In this document: positions 4,688 to 6,543 of the stretch, piece after piece
Layout of the letters: each line of letters opens with the position of its first letter
Position numbering within the stretch: the first letter of the stretch is position 1
From: CAYVJW01 sp964451885
GTDB taxonomy: Bacteria > Patescibacteriota > Gracilibacteria > UBA4473
Length of the DNA stretch: 6,543 bases
NCBI GenBank assembly: GCA_964451885.1
Contig: CAYVJW010000092.1
Span: forward strand, 1 to 6,543
Direction: 5' to 3'
Position numbers and translations under genes: made by a program
The notes under the pieces: generated by a model
Told to the model about the DNA's origin: nothing
Database searches by the model: none
What the model saw: only the letters and a program-made list of their open reading frames with translations

Positions 4688-5812
4688 ATGACAAAAAAAT
4701 GTGACCGGCTTCATATGACGATTTTTGCAACTGCTATGGTTTTAGCGGGGGCCCTTGTGGGGAGTTTATCAATGGACTTTTTTTCGGGGCAGAAGTTTGA
4801 CGCTTCTAAAAAAATCATTCGCGCAAACGGACAGACTTTTGTTTCGGTACGGAACCTGTCGGAAGAATTCAAAGTAGAGCTGGCAAAAGATAATGAGTTT
4901 GCCGTACACGGAGGAAAAACTTGGATTCCTGTTCCGGGAAATCCGGTAGAACTGGTAGTGCTTAATGAGAAAGACTGCGGAAAAAAATGTGATACCTCCC
5001 GACAGCTTACCACCCTTCGCCAAGCAGTAACCCCGGCTCTTTTGGTGCGGACAGTGGATGTAGGGGGACCGGAAGGAAAGGATTTGATTGCAAAATTCGA
5101 AATAGATTCGGTTCCTCAATTTGTATTGGGGGAAGGAATAGAAGACCATAAAACAGAATCCGGAAAAAAATTCATCGAAGATTCAGCGGAAGTTTTAATC
5201 ATAAAAGATGGAGAATATTTGGTTGATAATGAAAAAGCAGGATTCCCAGTAGGGAAATTTTTGGAAGCGCCGAAATTTGCAGACGTAGATACAGAACCAA
5301 AGAAAGGAACAGGTCCGGTTCGAGTTGTAGAATATACAGATTACCAATGCCCGTATTGTAAAAGGCTTCACGATAATAATAAGGAACTGGTTACCCGTTT
5401 AATTGAAGAGGGAAAAATACAATATATATTGAAAGATTTTCCTCTGAGTTTTCATAAGGAAGCCATGGGCGCCCACACAGCGACTAATTGTGCCCAGAAA
5501 ATAGGAGGCGATGAAGCTTACTGGATAATGCACGAAAAGATATTCGATACCCAACGTGAATGGAGCGGAAAAGGTCCCGGAGCGGATGCTCATTATAAGA
5601 CTTTAGCTGAGGAAATGGTTTTGGATGGAGACAGCTTTGCCGCATGCATGGATGATGAATCCATGAAAGAAGAAATTCTCGCTGATCAGGAGGAAGGCCA
5701 AAAATTCGGCGTTTCCGGTACCCCAGCGCTTTTCATAGGAAAACAAATCATGCCGGGAGCAATCGGGCCGGAAGCATTTGAGCAAGCAGTTGAGGAGGAG
5801 ATGGGGGATTAA
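4688..5812 (+). CDS. Membrane-anchored DsbA-like thiol oxidoreductase with tandem thioredoxin folds, 374 aa
   Basis: This is an extracytoplasmic protein of the DsbA/thioredoxin_4 superfamily, which forms or rearranges disulfides in exported proteins. Residues 10-30 form a signal anchor after a basic N-terminus (MTKKC), which favours the first ATG. The C-terminal domain (about 205-374) has the active site YTDYQCPYC (C221-C224), the following helix and the cis-proline loop SGTPALFI (P346). It keeps the DsbA-type helical insert with LKDFPLSFHKEA before it, and has C268 and C320 as possible extra disulfide partners. The N-terminal half (about 85-195) looks like a second, degenerate thioredoxin fold. 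It has CGKKC (C97-C101, CxxxC instead of CxxC), a strand VRTVDVG and the loop KFEIDSVPQFVLG with the cis-Pro pattern (P143). Residues 40-82 resemble a small beta domain of unknown type. Classical DsbA is about 190-210 aa, so this is about twice the usual size. No Shine-Dalgarno is seen. Confidence 0.92.
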   Translation: MTKKCDRLHMTIFATAMVLAGALVGSLSMDFFSGQKFDASKKIIRANGQTFVSVRNLSEEFKVELAKDNEFAVHGGKTWIPVPGNPVELVVLNEKDCGKKCDTSRQLTTLRQAVTPALLVRTVDVGGPEGKDLIAKFEIDSVPQFVLGEGIEDHKTESGKKFIEDSAEVLIIKDGEYLVDNEKAGFPVGKFLEAPKFADVDTEPKKGTGPVRVVEYTDYQCPYCKRLHDNNKELVTRLIEEGKIQYILKDFPLSFHKEAMGAHTATNCAQKIGGDEAYWIMHEKIFDTQREWSGKGPGADAHYKTLAEEMVLDGDSFAACMDDESMKEEILADQEEGQKFGVSGTPALFIGKQIMPGAIGPEAFEQAVEEEMGD

Positions 5813-5826
5813 AGCCGAAGGCAATT
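5809..5826. repeat. 18-bp copy of the palindromic element's arm at the dsbA-like stop codon
   Basis: TTAAAGCCGAAGGCAATT is identical, in inverted orientation, to 1409-1426 inside the right arm of the 1305-1476 element. A G5 tract precedes both copies. It overlaps the TAA stop (5810-5812). The core GCC-GAA-GGC can fold as a small hairpin. Confidence 0.65.
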
Positions 5827-6047
5827 AGGCATTGTAATAAAATAACTTCCTACAATTTCGCTCAGTTTTGCGTCAGATGGGTTTTTAAAAAAGGGAAATG
5901 TATTGTCGAAGACCCTGAGCTTGTCGAATGGGGAATACTTTGAGTTTTTTTAAATATTCATATGACGTGAAAATGTGATGAAATTTTGGATGTTATTTTG
6001 TTACAATGCCTTAGCATGAAATTGTAGTCAGAAAATATGAATGTTTT
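5827..6047. other. Intergenic stretch between convergent genes
   Basis: No coding region is supported. TTGTCGAA occurs twice, 18 nt apart (5903-5910 and 5921-5928), around CCCTGAGC, a layout like dispersed repeats seen in other bacteria. A plus-strand extended -10 (TGTTACAAT, box at 6002-6007) could start a short transcript ending at the 6048-6076 hairpin; this is weak evidence. Confidence 0.45.
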
Positions 6048-6076
6048 GGAGCGGGCGGTTTGTGGCCGCCTGCTCC
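6048..6076. terminator. GC-rich hairpin between convergent genes
   Basis: Arms GGAGCGGGCGG (6048-6058) and CCGCCTGCTCC (6066-6076) pair over 11 positions with one G-T wobble around a 7-nt loop. They can be extended by flanking TTTT/GAAG pairing. It lies 36 nt past the stop of the minus-strand gene at 6112. A clean T tract follows on neither strand (GAAGAAAAATTTT on plus), so it is at most a weak terminator; transcript protection or a small RNA end is possible. Confidence 0.45.
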
Positions 6077-6111
6077 GAAGAAAAATTTTGTCCTGCTTGT
6101 GGTGTCGGGTG

Positions 6112-6396
6112 TTAGGAAACGGCCAGGCGGAAAGTGATCATTTCGCCATTGATAGCTTTCACGGCATTTGGCCACCCACCGTCTTTGAACTGCACTGATG
6201 CCAAAAGAGCGGCGGCTACAGCTTCTTCATACGTGAAATTGGCACTGGGTATGGCCTCAAAGTAGTAGCCGTCTTTTTGGTTGCCTTGACGACCACTCAC
6301 ACCGAAGATTCCACGGGAAATTTCAGAATTAAGCTGACGTTCCACTTCTTCCGCCAGATTTTTCACGGGTTCATACCTATTGAATAGATGTGCCAT
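6112..6396 (-). CDS. Small protein of unknown function, 94 aa
   Basis: I do not recognise this protein. The chosen ATG at 6396 is preceded by GAAAGGA with 6 nt spacing, the best Shine-Dalgarno in the window. The frame stays open upstream to an ATG at 6540 (142 aa), but that extension crosses a palindrome and has no ribosome-binding site, so the short form is preferred. The 94-aa product has an N-terminal helix (VKNLAEEVERQLNSEI), a Gly/Gln/Asn-rich middle (GVSGRQGNQKDG), an Ala-rich helix (TYEEAVAAALLASVQF) and a short beta-like end (GEMITFRLAVS). There is no signal peptide or membrane segment. G and C seem more frequent here than in the neighbouring genes, and with the strong Shine-Dalgarno this may point to a different origin. 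The final TAA is at 6112-6114. Confidence 0.6.
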   Translation of the reverse strand: MAHLFNRYEPVKNLAEEVERQLNSEISRGIFGVSGRQGNQKDGYYFEAIPSANFTYEEAVAAALLASVQFKDGGWPNAVKAINGEMITFRLAVS

Positions 6397-6442
6397 GATT
6401 TTTCCTTTCTCAGGTTGTGGGTAAGATGATGCTGCTCTCAGA

Positions 6443-6462
6443 AATGCGAGAATTCTCACATT
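6443..6462. promoter_or_regulatory. 20-bp operator-like palindrome upstream of the 94-aa gene
   Basis: AATGCGAGAATTCTCACATT is self-complementary at all but one pair and centred on GAATTC. It lies 47-66 nt upstream of the start at 6396, a fitting place for a dimeric repressor or activator. No clear promoter boxes were found beside it. Confidence 0.45.
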
Positions 6463-6543
6463 CCCAATTCTTCCTGTGATAGTTTTGCCCATGAGTGTCC
6501 GGTTTAAATTTTCATGAGAAGTAAAGTTTTTATCGGTCAAAAA

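Noticed and set aside
4711..5149. Minus-strand frames opposite the dsbA-like gene
   Set aside because: They overlap a well-supported gene with intact domains and show no family signature.
605..5812. Alternative genetic code with TGA recoded (as in Gracilibacteria)
   Set aside because: The recognised genes are full length with the standard code, and those checked end in TAA or TAG, so nothing calls for recoding.
6397..6540. N-terminal extension of the 94-aa protein to 142 aa
   Set aside because: The internal ATG at 6396 has a well-spaced GAAAGGA, and the extension covers an operator-like palindrome and has no ribosome-binding site.

Overview
This is an AT-rich bacterial accessory region with few genes, standard stop codons (TAA/TAG) and little Shine-Dalgarno usage. 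The 201-aa protein at 3672-4277 resembles, from memory only, a conserved uncharacterised protein common in Patescibacteria/CPR genomes. With the weak ribosome-binding sites and the modest gene set, this makes a Patescibacteria-like source the best guess, but it is not proven.

Layout. 1-600: non-coding, holding a degenerate initiator-tRNA-Met-like sequence (337-414) whose 3' half is perfect and whose 5' acceptor strand is ruined, plus a 22-nt palindrome (504-525). 605-1237 (minus): a protein of five exact 34-residue TPRs, with an extended -10 promoter and an operator-like dyad. 1305-3526: a nested mobile-element complex. 3672-4277 (minus): conserved protein of unknown function, with a near-consensus promoter and an intrinsic terminator. 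4379-4558 (plus): a 59-aa putative exported peptide ending in a Gly-rich, Cys-containing tail. 4688-5812 (plus): a membrane-anchored tandem thioredoxin-fold/DsbA-like protein. 5813-6111: non-coding with a dispersed-repeat fragment and a GC-rich hairpin. 6112-6396 (minus): a 94-aa protein of unknown function with the only good Shine-Dalgarno in the window.

The mobile complex is the most interesting part. An IS66-family transposase gene (1528-3219, minus) is split by a 156-bp near-perfect hairpin element (2291-2446) flanked by TTA on both sides. Removing the hairpin plus one TTA restores one uninterrupted 510-aa transposase with its zinc ribbon and DDE residues. The transposase lies next to a second, G/C-tract-rich palindromic element (1305-1476) with related ends. 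The whole block 1305-3526 is bounded by 17/18 matched inverted repeats and a perfect 9-bp direct repeat (TTTTAAAGG). This suggests that IS and palindromic element moved together as one unit. It landed a few bases upstream of the -35 region of the TPR gene. An 18-bp piece of the palindromic element's arm also occurs at the stop codon of the DsbA-like gene, 4.4 kb away, so these repeats are probably dispersed in the genome.

Functionally, the exported Cys-containing peptide and the DsbA-like protein share a strand and an extracytoplasmic location, and may work together in thiol chemistry. The other genes show no clear shared pathway.
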